Assembly: GCF_019890725.1 (NCBI RefSeq)
Contig: NZ_JAINZZ010000001.1
Coordinates: 62,001 to 126,000 of the forward strand
Direction of reading: 5' to 3'
From: Actinacidiphila acidipaludis
GTDB lineage: Bacteria > Actinomycetota > Actinomycetes > Streptomycetales > Streptomycetaceae
Length of the DNA: 64,000 nt
Below the pieces are notes generated by a model that saw nothing but the letters and a program-made list of their open reading frames with translations, was not told where the DNA came from and searched no databases. Below are positions 33,123 through 41,142 of the stretch, piece by piece (positions within the stretch are counted from its first letter, which is position 1; every line of letters begins with the position of its first letter). The translations under genes and the position numbers were made by a program.

Positions 33123-33590
33123 TCAGTCCTCCTCGTCCCGGCGCCGCGAACGAGCCCGGCTGCCGGATCCGGTCCGCGAGGCCGCACGGCGCTTCGGCGC
33201 GCGCTCGCCCTCGTCGTCACTGTCGTCGTCATCGTCGGACCCGCCCCCGACGACCTCCTTGACCTTGTCGCCGACCGAGCGGGCCGCCTTCTTCGCGCCG
33301 GCCTTGCCGATGCTCGTGGCCGCCCCACCGCCGCCACCGAAGAGCTCCGGCACCGTACGGCTGCTCGCGTCGTGCTCCAGGTCCAGGCGGTTGCAGGCCT
33401 CCGCGAACCGCAGGTACGTGTCGACGCTGGCCACGACGATGCGGGCGTCGATCTTGAGGATCTCGATGCCCACGAGTGAGACCCGGACGAACGCGTCGAT
33501 CACGATGCCGCGGTCGAGGATCAGGTCGAGAACGTCGTAGAGGGTCCCGGCGCGCGGGGCGCAGACGACTCCGTCGGTTATCACGGTCAC
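33123..33590 (-). CDS. gvpA: GvpA-like gas vesicle structural protein with long acidic/basic tail
   Basis: Residues 17-70 are the GvpA core ([46 protein letters not shown]). The remaining 80 residues add a Gly-rich hinge and a strongly charged tail with an Asp-rich run and an Arg-rich end. Classical GvpA is about 70 residues; such long tails are usual in Streptomyces gvp clusters. This is the putative main shell subunit. GTG start, with no strong ribosome site seen. Confidence 0.85.
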   Translation of the reverse strand: MTVITDGVVCAPRAGTLYDVLDLILDRGIVIDAFVRVSLVGIEILKIDARIVVASVDTYLRFAEACNRLDLEHDASSRTVPELFGGGGGAATSIGKAGAKKAARSVGDKVKEVVGGGSDDDDDSDDEGERAPKRRAASRTGSGSRARSRRRDEED

Positions 33591-33719
33591 GGCGGCACCG
33601 CTCCTTGTGTTGGCTGCTGCTGAAAGGGGGTCACGCGCGCGCTGTGCAGCGGTGCGTCCGCGGCCGGCGCGTGCTGTGCGGAGGTGTCCCGCGGTCGGCG
33701 CTCGCCCCGCGGGTCGGGG

Positions 33720-34037
33720 TCACTCGTCGGCGTCGCATCGCCGGTAGCGCCGGACCCTGCGGTAGCCGAGCAGCGCTCCGCCGCTGTCCAGGTCCACCTC
33801 GTACGTGGCCATCAGGCTCGTGGTGTCGGGGATGCGCCGCACCTCGATCACGTCGACGCCCACCCGCCAGCCGTCGTCGTCGCGTCGGGTCACCGCGGAC
33901 GCGCCCTCCACCGTGTGGTCGACGAGTTCGGAGAGCCGGTCTGCCGCGGCCTGCGCCGCCTGTGCGGCGTCGTTGACCCGCTCGCGTGCCTTGGACCGCC
34001 GGGCGGCCGGCCGGCTGCGCGTCTGCTGTTCTGCCAT
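33720..34037 (-). CDS. gvpO: Gas vesicle protein GvpO
   Basis: The 105-residue protein has a basic N-terminus, then AADRLSELVDHTVEGASAVTRRDDDGWRVGVDVIEVRRIPDTTSLMATYEVDLDSGGALLGYRRVRRYRR, the GvpO family core. It is first in the cluster, 129 bases from gvpA. GvpO is thought to regulate or assist vesicle formation. Confidence 0.88.
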   Translation of the reverse strand: MAEQQTRSRPAARRSKARERVNDAAQAAQAAADRLSELVDHTVEGASAVTRRDDDGWRVGVDVIEVRRIPDTTSLMATYEVDLDSGGALLGYRRVRRYRRCDADE

Positions 34038-34165
34038 GCCCTCAGTCTCGGGAGCCCCCGGGCGGCCCGCACGTGGTGATGACCCAATCGGTGGGTCCGG
34101 CAGCGGGCTCCTCGCCCCGGTCCTACCGGACGGGAAGGCCCCGCGGGCGCGAACTCCGTCGCCCC

Positions 34166-34666
34166 TCAGCCGAAAAGGGCGTCGGCGGCCTTCTTGAGCG
34201 CCCGGGGGTGCACCGGGGTACGGGGCGCCTTCTTCTTGGCCTCCAGCAACGCGGCTCCGATCTCCTGCAGTTCCTTGCGTCCGAGCGCCTCGCGCACCTT
34301 GGGGAACCACTCGCCTTCCTCTTCCTCCAGGTGGTGGCTCACGGATTCGATGAGGACCGTGGTCTTGGCGTCGAAGCGTTCGTTACGGGGGCTCATCATG
34401 GCGAGCTCGGCGCAGAGCACGTCCGCCACGTGGTGCTCCTCGTAGGACTCGAGGATGTCGTCCTCCAGGTCGGGGACCATCTGCCGCACCCGCGGATACA
34501 TCACTTCGTTCTCGATGTAGGTGTGCACGGTGAGGGCCTCGATGATCTCCTTCACCAGCCGGTCCTTCGTCGCGGTGGCCCGGTCGCCGGCCGACTGGAA
34601 CTCACGGAAGAGCTTCCGCACGGCCTTGTGGTCTTCCTTGAGCAGCACGATGGCGTCGGTGGACAT
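34166..34666 (-). CDS. Hemerythrin HHE-domain protein
   Basis: The 166-residue four-helix protein carries the di-iron histidines and acids of hemerythrin-like domains: LLKEDHKAVRKLFREF, LTVHTYIENEVMYPRV, YEEHHVADVL and VSHHLEEEEGEWFPKV, with a basic C-terminal tail. These proteins bind oxygen, NO or act in peroxide sensing. GGAG precedes the ATG at 34666. It is separated from gvpO by 128 bases and probably independent. Confidence 0.9.
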   Translation of the reverse strand: MSTDAIVLLKEDHKAVRKLFREFQSAGDRATATKDRLVKEIIEALTVHTYIENEVMYPRVRQMVPDLEDDILESYEEHHVADVLCAELAMMSPRNERFDAKTTVLIESVSHHLEEEEGEWFPKVREALGRKELQEIGAALLEAKKKAPRTPVHPRALKKAADALFG

Positions 34667-34999
34667 GACCGCGCTCCTTTCTCATGCAGGGCGGCTTGCC
34701 CGTCGGGGCGCGTCCCACCGCTCCGCCGGTGTGCCCGGCGTGCGCGGCCGCCGCCCGTTCGGCGGCGGCCGAGGCCTGCCCGAGGGTCAGCCCGTTACCG
34801 GATCGAACATGGCACGGCACCGGGGGTTGCGCCCGTCGCCAGGGCTGACCGTGGTACCTGCGGCCATGGGTACGCACGTACCGCCGGGGGTCCCGCGCGG
34901 CGGTACGCACGTACCGCCGGGGGTTCCGCGCGCACGCGAGGTGGCCCGGTTCCGTCGCTTGGGCCCGGCTGGCTGAGGACGGGTCAGGCCGTGAACGGG
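34667..34999. other. Intergenic region with a duplicated 33-base unit
   Basis: Apart from the tandem repeat at 34869-34932 nothing was recognised. Confidence 0.4.
34869..34932. repeat. 33-base tandem duplication containing GGTACGCACGTACC
   Basis: Two nearly identical copies start at 34869 and 34902. Each begins with the palindrome-like GGTACGCACGTACC and continues CGCCGGGGGT. The period is a multiple of three, and a short ORF (ATG 34866) would encode THVPPGVPR-type repeats, but it has no ribosome site. Confidence 0.6.
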
Positions 35000-35575
35000 T
35001 CAGGCTTCGGAGGTGTCAGCCCCTGCGGACGCCGTGCGGGACAGGCGGATCGCCGAGACGAGGAAGAAGATCCCGCCGAGCGCGGCGTAACCGGCCAGCG
35101 CGGTCAGCGAGGGGTCGGTCTGGGAGGCGCCGCGGATGAAGGACCCGCCGGCGAGGACGGAGATGGCCCCGCTGAGGATCATCGCCCACTGGCCGCCCAT
35201 CGGCCGGCGCGCGACACCCACGATGAGCTGGACCAGGCCGGACACGACGGCCCACGCACCCCAGACACGCAGGACGTCGGCCACGCCGGAGGTGCTGGCG
35301 ACCGCGACGCCGACGGCGGCGAGCGCACTGACGGCCATGTTGGCGTACAGGCCCTTGACCGGCCCGGTGGCGCGGGCCGACCTGGCGTCCACGACGGCCG
35401 CGGCGACGTCGAAGGCGGGGTAGACGATCAGCAGCAGTTTGGCCCCGAGGCCGAGGCCGGAGCCGGACGCCAGCAGAAGCGCCGCCCAGGCGGCGGCGAA
35501 GGCGAAGCGCGTGAAGTACAGCCGGCGCATCGCGGGCGCGGCACCGATGTGGGCGACGGGGGCGGCGGATGCCAT
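35000..35575 (-). CDS. HdeD/DUF308-like membrane protein controlled by TetR
   Basis: The 191-residue protein has six hydrophobic segments in paired form (AFAAAWAALLLASGSGLGLGAKLLLIVYPAFDVAAAVVDA, LYANMAVSALAAVGVAVASTSGVADVLRVWGAWAVVSGLVQLIVGVARR, WAMILSGAISVLAGGSFI). DUF308/HdeD-like proteins share this plan; exact function is unknown. ATG at 35575 follows CTGGAGAA. It is divergent from a TetR gene with two strong operators in between, so it is the probable target of that repressor. Confidence 0.7.
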   Translation of the reverse strand: MASAAPVAHIGAAPAMRRLYFTRFAFAAAWAALLLASGSGLGLGAKLLLIVYPAFDVAAAVVDARSARATGPVKGLYANMAVSALAAVGVAVASTSGVADVLRVWGAWAVVSGLVQLIVGVARRPMGGQWAMILSGAISVLAGGSFIRGASQTDPSLTALAGYAALGGIFFLVSAIRLSRTASAGADTSEA

Positions 35576-35671
35576 GGGGTTCTCCAGTGGGTGCGGGGGT
35601 GAAATTCGGAAGGCGTGCCGGCGCACGCGGCCAGGGCGGAGCGGCCCTCATTCCGATGGCCGGAAGCAGGC

Positions 35672-35689
35672 AGAGAGAACGTTCTCTCT
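35672..35689. promoter_or_regulatory. TetR operator 1, perfect 18-base palindrome
   Basis: AGAGAGAACGTTCTCTCT, identical to the copy 54 bases to the right; near the membrane-protein side of the divergent region. Confidence 0.85.
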
Positions 35690-35725
35690 CCCGAGCAGCC
35701 TGACACATCCCTGCGGTCGATAACA

Positions 35726-35743
35726 AGAGAGAACGTTCTCTCT
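35726..35743. promoter_or_regulatory. TetR operator 2, perfect 18-base palindrome
   Basis: AGAGAGAACGTTCTCTCT, 34 bases before the TetR ATG. Binding here would block the tetR promoter. Confidence 0.85.
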
Positions 35744-35776
35744 GGAAAGATCGCTCCCGCTGCTACGATGGGCGCC

Positions 35777-36460
35777 ATGACGCAGACGGAAGCCGGCACC
35801 GGCAGGAGGGTCTCCGAGGCCCGGGAGCGGCTCCTGAAGACCGCCGGGCAGATCTTCTACGCGGAAGGCATCCACACCGTGGGCGTCGACCGCCTGGTCG
35901 CCGAGGCGAAGGTCACCAACGCGACCTTCTACCGCCACTTCCGGAGCAAGGAAGCCCTGGCCGTCGCCTACATCCGAAGCGTCGACGAGGCGATCCGCGC
36001 CCAGCTCGGCGGCCTGATCGCGGAGGACCTGTCCGCCGACGCGGTCCTGCGGGGCATCGGGGCTTCACTGGTCGAGCAGATCCGCTCACCCGGCTACCGC
36101 GGATGCGCCTTCCTCAACGCGGCGGCGGAGTTCCCCGCCCCCGACCACCCGGTCCACCAGGCCGTCGTGGAGCACCGCGCCTGGTACCTGCGGACCATCA
36201 CCGGACTGTTCGCCGCGATCACGGAGGACTCGGCCGAGCACGCGGGACGGCACTTCGTCATGCTCCGCGACGGAGCGATGAGCGCCGGCTACCTCGGCGA
36301 TCCCGTCCAGGCCGGCGAGACCCTGCTGCGCGGCATCGACGGCCTTCTTCGCGTCCACAGCGACCGCGCGCTCGACGGGGACACCGCCCGGGCGACCGAG
36401 CAGGCACCCCCGGCGGCCGCCACGCTCTCCGACATCGACTGCGCACCGCGCGGAGCGTAG
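35777..36460 (+). CDS. TetR-family repressor
   Basis: The 227-residue protein has an N-terminal HTH (ARERLLKTAGQIFYAEGIHTVGVDRLVAEAKVTNATFYRHFRSKEALAVAYI) and a C-terminal ligand domain with GCAFLNAAAEFPAPDHPVHQAVVEHR, typical of the TetR/AcrR type annotated as TetR_C_6-like. It is divergent from a membrane protein gene, with two identical 18-base palindromes between, so it probably represses both. ATG at 35777 or 35768. Confidence 0.9.
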   Translation: MTQTEAGTGRRVSEARERLLKTAGQIFYAEGIHTVGVDRLVAEAKVTNATFYRHFRSKEALAVAYIRSVDEAIRAQLGGLIAEDLSADAVLRGIGASLVEQIRSPGYRGCAFLNAAAEFPAPDHPVHQAVVEHRAWYLRTITGLFAAITEDSAEHAGRHFVMLRDGAMSAGYLGDPVQAGETLLRGIDGLLRVHSDRALDGDTARATEQAPPAAATLSDIDCAPRGA

Positions 36461-36542
36461 TCAGCAGCGGGCAGCGCGCCGCGTCCTCACCGAAGCTGGG
36501 GCGGGGTGCCATCAGTGGCGGCGACGTCGGGGCGCGGACGGC

Positions 36543-36998
36543 TCACCGGAGCGGCGCGGTGGTCATCCTGACCTTGATGCCGTTCTCGCCGTGCCGGGCG
36601 ACTTCGCGCAGGCCGAGGCGCCGGTAGAGGGCCTGGGCGCGATGGTTGACCGCGAGCACGTCCAGCGTGAGGTCCTGGCCGTGCCCACGGGCCTGTTCGA
36701 CGAGTTCGCGGATGAGCCGACTGCCGATGCCGCGGCCCTGGTGGTCGGGGTGGATCTCGATGCGGCCCAGATACGGTCCTGCCGGACCGTGGTCCACGTC
36801 GATCATGCCCGCGTCAGCACCGTCCACGGTGATGATCTGCCACCGGCCAGGGTCGAACAGGCGTTCGTGGAAGGCGCGTTGCACTTCTTCGTCCCACCCC
36901 CAGATCTGCGCGACGTAGTCACCGAGCGCTGCCTTGTGCAACTGAAAGAGGTATTCGTCGTCGGCCGGAGTCGCCGGCCGCAGACCGATCGACGTCAT
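36543..36998 (-). CDS. GNAT-family N-acetyltransferase
   Basis: The 151-residue protein has the GNAT acetyl-CoA motif IEIHPDHQGRGIGSRLIRELVEQA and the following VLAVNHRAQALYRRLGLREV. N-terminal segment LRPATPADDEYLFQLHKAAL is usual for family members acting on small molecules. The ATG at 36998 is chosen after GGGGG; an in-frame ATG at 37016 adds six residues. Substrate unknown. Confidence 0.85.
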   Translation of the reverse strand: MTSIGLRPATPADDEYLFQLHKAALGDYVAQIWGWDEEVQRAFHERLFDPGRWQIITVDGADAGMIDVDHGPAGPYLGRIEIHPDHQGRGIGSRLIRELVEQARGHGQDLTLDVLAVNHRAQALYRRLGLREVARHGENGIKVRMTTAPLR

Positions 36999-37212
36999 CC
37001 CGCACGCCCCCTGCATCGGCGCATGGCCGCCCCTCCGTCACACCGCCCCTGCCGGCGGACCTCTTGACTCGGAAGGACATCCTCCCCGGGTACCGGAAGG
37101 GCGAACCCCGCACCCACGCCCTACTCGCCGCAGCCGCCCTGGACCCCTGGGTGGCGCTGCGGAACGACGCATTCGCCTCCGGCGGCCCGGTGGCGGCTGG
37201 CACTGTGGAGGC

Positions 37213-37722
37213 ATGCATCGCAGCGACGGCGGTGAGCGCGCACGCGCCCTGCTCAGGGCGACGGAGGAAACGCTGAGGCGGTCGTTCCGGGAGTGCCCGG
37301 AACCCGTCTACCGGCTGCGGACGCCGTGGCTCGGGCCGTGCACGCTGGCCGAGGGGCACACGGTCGACGACGTCCTGCAGGCGCTGACGCTCGCGTACGG
37401 CTCGTGGGACGCCGACCAGCCGCACATCAAGGTCACCACCTGGTGGGACCTGCCCGGCCAGGGCTTCATACCGGACCTTCCGGCCGGCCTCGACTCGGCA
37501 CAGCCCGAGGACGTCACGGCCGACCTCGCGGGCGCCGCCGTTCCCGGAGTGCTCCGGCGGTCCGCCGACGTGTGGCTCGTGCGGGTGGACCTCGGCCGAC
37601 TGCATGTGCTGGCCTCGGGGCGCGGCCCGCTCGGCGACCTGTCCTTCGAGCCGCTCACCGACCTCGACGAGGTCCTCGACGCCCGCCGCGCCTACATGGC
37701 GTCCCGGTACCCCTGGGCCTGA
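37213..37722 (+). CDS. Hypothetical protein, unknown function
   Basis: The 169-residue soluble, Trp- and Leu-rich protein starts MHRSDGGERARALLRATEETLRRSFRE and contains VTTWWDLPGQGFIPDLPAG and LDEVLDARRAYMASRYPWA. GGAGG is four bases before the ATG. I recognise no domain. It is isolated between divergent or convergent neighbours. Confidence 0.6.
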   Translation: MHRSDGGERARALLRATEETLRRSFRECPEPVYRLRTPWLGPCTLAEGHTVDDVLQALTLAYGSWDADQPHIKVTTWWDLPGQGFIPDLPAGLDSAQPEDVTADLAGAAVPGVLRRSADVWLVRVDLGRLHVLASGRGPLGDLSFEPLTDLDEVLDARRAYMASRYPWA

Positions 37723-37763
37723 CCACCCCGGGCGGACGCGCGGGACCACCGCCGGTCGCGGAG

Positions 37764-38462
37764 TCACAGCAGACCGAGGTCCCCGAGTTCCTTGTGCAGG
37801 TCGGCCCGGGGGTTGCCGGACCCTCCCGGCGCGGAGGGCCGGGCCGGTCGCTGCCGCGGTACTCCGCCACCGCGCCGGTCACGCAGCAGCCACGCACCGG
37901 CGACACCGCCCACCAGCCCGCCGAGGTGGGCCAGCCAGCTCACGCCGGGCGTCCCGGGGACGGCCACCGTGAGCAGGTAGGCGAACGAGGCCGCCATGAC
38001 GAGGCCGACCAGGGTGTCGACGAGGTGCCGGTCGAAGAGCCCACGGAGGGTGACATAGCCGAAGTAGCCGAAGATCAGTCCGCTCGCGCCCACCGTGTCC
38101 AGGTCGCCGCGCTCGAAGAACCAAACGGCGAGCCCGCTCGTGGCCGCTACGAGCAACGTGAGCGCCAGGAACCGCGACACGCCCCGGTACGCGGCGAGAA
38201 AGCCGAAGACGAACAGCGGCCCCGAGTTGCTCTCGATGTGCGCCCAGCTCCAGTGCAGAAAGGGCGCGGTGAACACGTCCGGGAGGCGGCCCGGTGATCC
38301 GGAGAGCAACCCGTAGTCGCGGGAAAGTGCGTAGCCGTCAGCCCAGTTGGCGACTTGGATCCCCCACACGATCGCCAGGAAACCGACCATCACGAAGAGC
38401 GCCTTGCGGGCCTCCGCGATCATCTCCTCCGGACCGGCCGCCCCCGGCTCGGTTCTGTCCAC
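37764..38462 (-). CDS. Rhomboid-family intramembrane protein
   Basis: The 232-residue protein has about six membrane segments and the rhomboid signposts: HWSWAHIESNSGPLFVFG (the H...NS.PL loop), GASGLIFGYFGY with the candidate catalytic Ser, and WLAHLGGLVGGVAGAWLL with the candidate catalytic His. Rhomboids cut substrates within the membrane. C-terminal tail is basic. Both catalytic residues appear present, so activity is plausible. Confidence 0.87.
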   Translation of the reverse strand: MDRTEPGAAGPEEMIAEARKALFVMVGFLAIVWGIQVANWADGYALSRDYGLLSGSPGRLPDVFTAPFLHWSWAHIESNSGPLFVFGFLAAYRGVSRFLALTLLVAATSGLAVWFFERGDLDTVGASGLIFGYFGYVTLRGLFDRHLVDTLVGLVMAASFAYLLTVAVPGTPGVSWLAHLGGLVGGVAGAWLLRDRRGGGVPRQRPARPSAPGGSGNPRADLHKELGDLGLL

Positions 38463-38537
38463 CGCGGTTCGTCGGCATCCTAGGGCACGGCTCTGACCGG
38501 AAAGCGACCCCCGAGATGCGGTCCGCGGCGACGCGGC

Positions 38538-39497
38538 TCAGGCTGCGTGCGGTTCCCGGGCGGCGGTCGTGCGCAGGCGCTCGATCAGCAGGCCCTCCCT
38601 GGTCGACCAGGGGCAGATCGTCACCGCGTCGGTCGCGCAGGCCTCCATGAGGGCCTCGGCCACCAGCGCACCGGCCAGGCTCTGTTCGGCGCGATGCGCG
38701 GAGACTCCGGGAAGCCGCGCGCGGTCGGCTACCCCGGCCGCCGCCAGGACGGGGATGGTCTTCCGCAGCGCCGGCAGCGTCAACTGCCGGGCACCGGGCC
38801 GGGGTCGGACCGCGGCGAGCCGGGCGAGCTGGGTGAACGTCTTGGAGCAGGCGAGGACGCGCAAGCCCGGGGCGTCACCGGGGACCAGGTCACCGGCCGC
38901 GCTCAGCGACCGGCTCAGCTCCTCCCGAACCTCGGCGAGATGCCGCGCCGACCCGGCGAGGCCGCCGGGCAGGAGCTCACGGGTGACCTGGCGGGCGCCG
39001 AGCGGCAGCGAGTACACCTTGCGGGGGGACGCGCCGGTGCCGTAGGCGATCTCCACCGTGCCACCGCCGATGTCCAGCACCAGCAGCGGTCCGGCGTCGT
39101 CGCCCGCCCAGCTGCGCGCGGCCACGTACGCCAGGCGGGCCTCCTCCTCACCGGGCAGCACCCGCAGCCGGATGCCCGTGGCTTGTGCGACGCGGTCGAT
39201 GACCTCGTCGCGGTTGGGGGCGTCCCTGATGACGGACGTGGCGAACGGGAACAGGTCCTCCAGTCCCGATCGCGGCTCCTCCGCCAGCGTCTCGGCGACG
39301 GCCTGTTGCACGCTTCTGATCCCGGTCCTGCGCAGGCGTCCGTCGGCGGCCAGGGCGCGGTGCAGCGCGAGCCGGACCTTGCGGGACCGCACAGGACGCA
39401 GCCCGCCGGTCTTCCTGCCGCGGGCCACACTCAGCAGAGCGCTGTGACATCCCACGTCGAGGACTTCCGCCTGCCTCACTCCGCGACCCCCACTCAC
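38538..39497 (-). CDS. Ppx/GppA-family exopolyphosphatase-like protein
   Basis: The 319-residue protein has the ASKHA fold of Ppx/GppA: EVLDVGCHSALLSVARG (phosphate 1), TSVIRDAPNRDEVIDRV, EEEARLAYVAARSW, LLVLDIGGGTVEIAYG (phosphate 2) and SLPLGARQVTRELL. The first loop has DVGCHSA where typical members have DIGSNS, so Cys replaces a common Ser/Gly. The length suits the short actinobacterial Ppx1/2 type acting on polyphosphate or pppGpp. GTG at 39497 or 39479. Confidence 0.82.
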   Translation of the reverse strand: MSGGRGVRQAEVLDVGCHSALLSVARGRKTGGLRPVRSRKVRLALHRALAADGRLRRTGIRSVQQAVAETLAEEPRSGLEDLFPFATSVIRDAPNRDEVIDRVAQATGIRLRVLPGEEEARLAYVAARSWAGDDAGPLLVLDIGGGTVEIAYGTGASPRKVYSLPLGARQVTRELLPGGLAGSARHLAEVREELSRSLSAAGDLVPGDAPGLRVLACSKTFTQLARLAAVRPRPGARQLTLPALRKTIPVLAAAGVADRARLPGVSAHRAEQSLAGALVAEALMEACATDAVTICPWSTREGLLIERLRTTAAREPHAA

Positions 39498-39631
39498 CCG
39501 ATCGTTTCCAGAACCACCGTGTACCCGCCGGTAGCCCCCTGGACACCCCCGCTGACCCGGCCACGCGCGACCGGGTGCGCTCTCAGTCTGCCGCACTGTT
39601 GCCCCTCCGCGGACCAGGGCCTCCCCTCAGG

Positions 39632-40156
39632 TCAGCGTCCGGCGCGGCGGACCGTACCCGGATCCGGGTCCTGCCCGGGGGCGGAGTCGGCCGCCGCCAC
39701 CCGTCGCGCGGCACCCGTGGTCAGCAGGATCCGCCGCGCCAGCAGGTAGGTGAACGGCACCGCGATCACCGCTGCGACCAGGGGGGCGATCTTCTTGCTC
39801 ATGCCCATCCAGTGCACCAGCGCGATCAGCCCGGCGCTCTGCACGAGGTAGTTGGTGACGTTGGTCAGCGGGAAGAGGGCGAACTTCCGCCAGCTGGGGC
39901 GTGTGCGGTAGGTGAAATAGGTGTTCATCAGGAACGACCCGACCATGCTCAGCAGAAAGGCGAGGGTGTAGGCCGCGAAGTAGGGCAGCACGAGCAGCAG
40001 CAGGCGGTAGCAGCCGTAGAAGGTCAGCGTGTTGATCCCTCCGACCAGGACGAACCGGAGGATCTGCCCGGTCTGCGCCCGCCGGCCGGAGCCCGGCTTG
40101 TTCCCGGTGGCCGGTCGGTGCCACGGATCCGGCCCGTGTCCGGGCTCCACGGTCAC
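39632..40156 (-). CDS. GtrA-like membrane protein
   Basis: The 174-residue protein has the four-helix GtrA domain (QILRFVLVGGINTLTFYGCYRLLLLVLPYFAAYTLAFLLSMVGSFLMNTYFTYR, ALFPLTNVTNYLVQSAGLIALVHW, VAAVIAVPFTYLLARRIL). GtrA proteins are thought to flip lipid-linked sugars. GTG at 40156 overlaps the stop of the GT2 gene (GTGA), a coupled pair. Confidence 0.87.
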   Translation of the reverse strand: MTVEPGHGPDPWHRPATGNKPGSGRRAQTGQILRFVLVGGINTLTFYGCYRLLLLVLPYFAAYTLAFLLSMVGSFLMNTYFTYRTRPSWRKFALFPLTNVTNYLVQSAGLIALVHWMGMSKKIAPLVAAVIAVPFTYLLARRILLTTGAARRVAAADSAPGQDPDPGTVRRAGR

Positions 40157-41142
40157 ACCACCTTGCCGCGCCGCAGCCCCTGTTGCCGCCGGTCCTGCGC
40201 GTCCGCTGTTCCGAGCGCCGGCGAGCACCGCTCCTTGACCAGGAAGTGCGGGCGGCGTTTGGTCTCGTAGTAGATGCGGCCGATGTACTCCCCGATCAGT
40301 CCCAGCATGACCATCTGCACTCCGCCCAGGCCGACGATGATGGCGACCAGGGTGACGTACCCGGGCAGCGTGACGCCGTACGTCATGGCGGTCACCGTGA
40401 TCCACACGGCGTAGAGCACGCCCAGGCCGGCCAGGGTGAAGCCGAGCCAGATCGCGATGCGCAGCGGGCGGTTGTTGAAGGAGACCAGTCCGTCCATGCC
40501 GTAGTTGAGCAGCGCGCCGAACCGCCACTTGGACTCCCCCGCCTCCCGTTCGGCGTTGTGGTAGTCGAAGCTGACGGTGTCGAAGCCGACCCACGAGAAC
40601 AGCCCCTTGGAGAAGCGGTTGTACTCCGGCAGCGACAGCAGCGCCTCGACCACCGGCCGGGAGATCAGCCGGAAGTCCCCGACGCCGTCGGTGAGTTCGA
40701 CGTCGATCCACTTGTTGACCGCGCGGTAGTACGCCCGGCTGAGGACGGACCGCACGGCCCTGTCGCCTTCGCGGCCGCGCCGGGCGATGACCTGGTCGTG
40801 GCCCAGCTCGTGCAGCTCCAGCATCCGTGAGATGAGCTCCGGCGGGTGCTGGAGGTCGGCGTCCATGATGATCACGGCGTCGCCGGTGGTCTCGCGCAGC
40901 CCGGCGAGCATGCCGGCCTCCTTGCCGAAGTTGCGGCTGAAGGAGACGTAGCGGGTGGCGTGCGGGTGCTGTTCGGCGATCAGCCGGAGCTTGGCCAGGG
41001 TCTGGTCACCGCTGCCGTCGTCCACGTAGCAGATCTCGTACTCGATGGGCAGCCCGTCCAGGACCGCGCGGGTGGCGGAGTCGAAACGGTCGACGACCGC
41101 TTCCTCGTTGTAGCAGGGGACGACGAGCGACAGTTTCAGCAT
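40153..41142 (-). CDS. GtrB/Dpm-like family 2 glycosyltransferase
   Basis: The 329-residue protein has a GT-A fold domain (LSLVVPCYNEEAVVDRF, YVDDGSGDQTL, FSRNFGKEAGMLAGL, DADLQHPPE, DFRLISRPVVEAL) and two C-terminal membrane helices with a Gly-rich IIVGLGGVQMVMLGLIGEYIGRIYYE. It is a polyprenyl-phosphate sugar transferase of the GtrB/Dpm1 kind and works with the overlapping GtrA gene. ATG follows GGAG and lies inside the end of the YfhO gene. Confidence 0.9.
   Translation of the reverse strand: MLKLSLVVPCYNEEAVVDRFDSATRAVLDGLPIEYEICYVDDGSGDQTLAKLRLIAEQHPHATRYVSFSRNFGKEAGMLAGLRETTGDAVIIMDADLQHPPELISRMLELHELGHDQVIARRGREGDRAVRSVLSRAYYRAVNKWIDVELTDGVGDFRLISRPVVEALLSLPEYNRFSKGLFSWVGFDTVSFDYHNAEREAGESKWRFGALLNYGMDGLVSFNNRPLRIAIWLGFTLAGLGVLYAVWITVTAMTYGVTLPGYVTLVAIIVGLGGVQMVMLGLIGEYIGRIYYETKRRPHFLVKERCSPALGTADAQDRRQQGLRRGKVV

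Noticed and set aside
34866..34976. Short repeat-peptide ORF (36 codons) over the 33-base duplication
   Set aside because: No ribosome site or promoter; triplet period may be chance.
37035..37061. CGTCACA ahead of the hypothetical gene at 37213
   Set aside because: The -10 position reads ACCT; spacing variants do not help.
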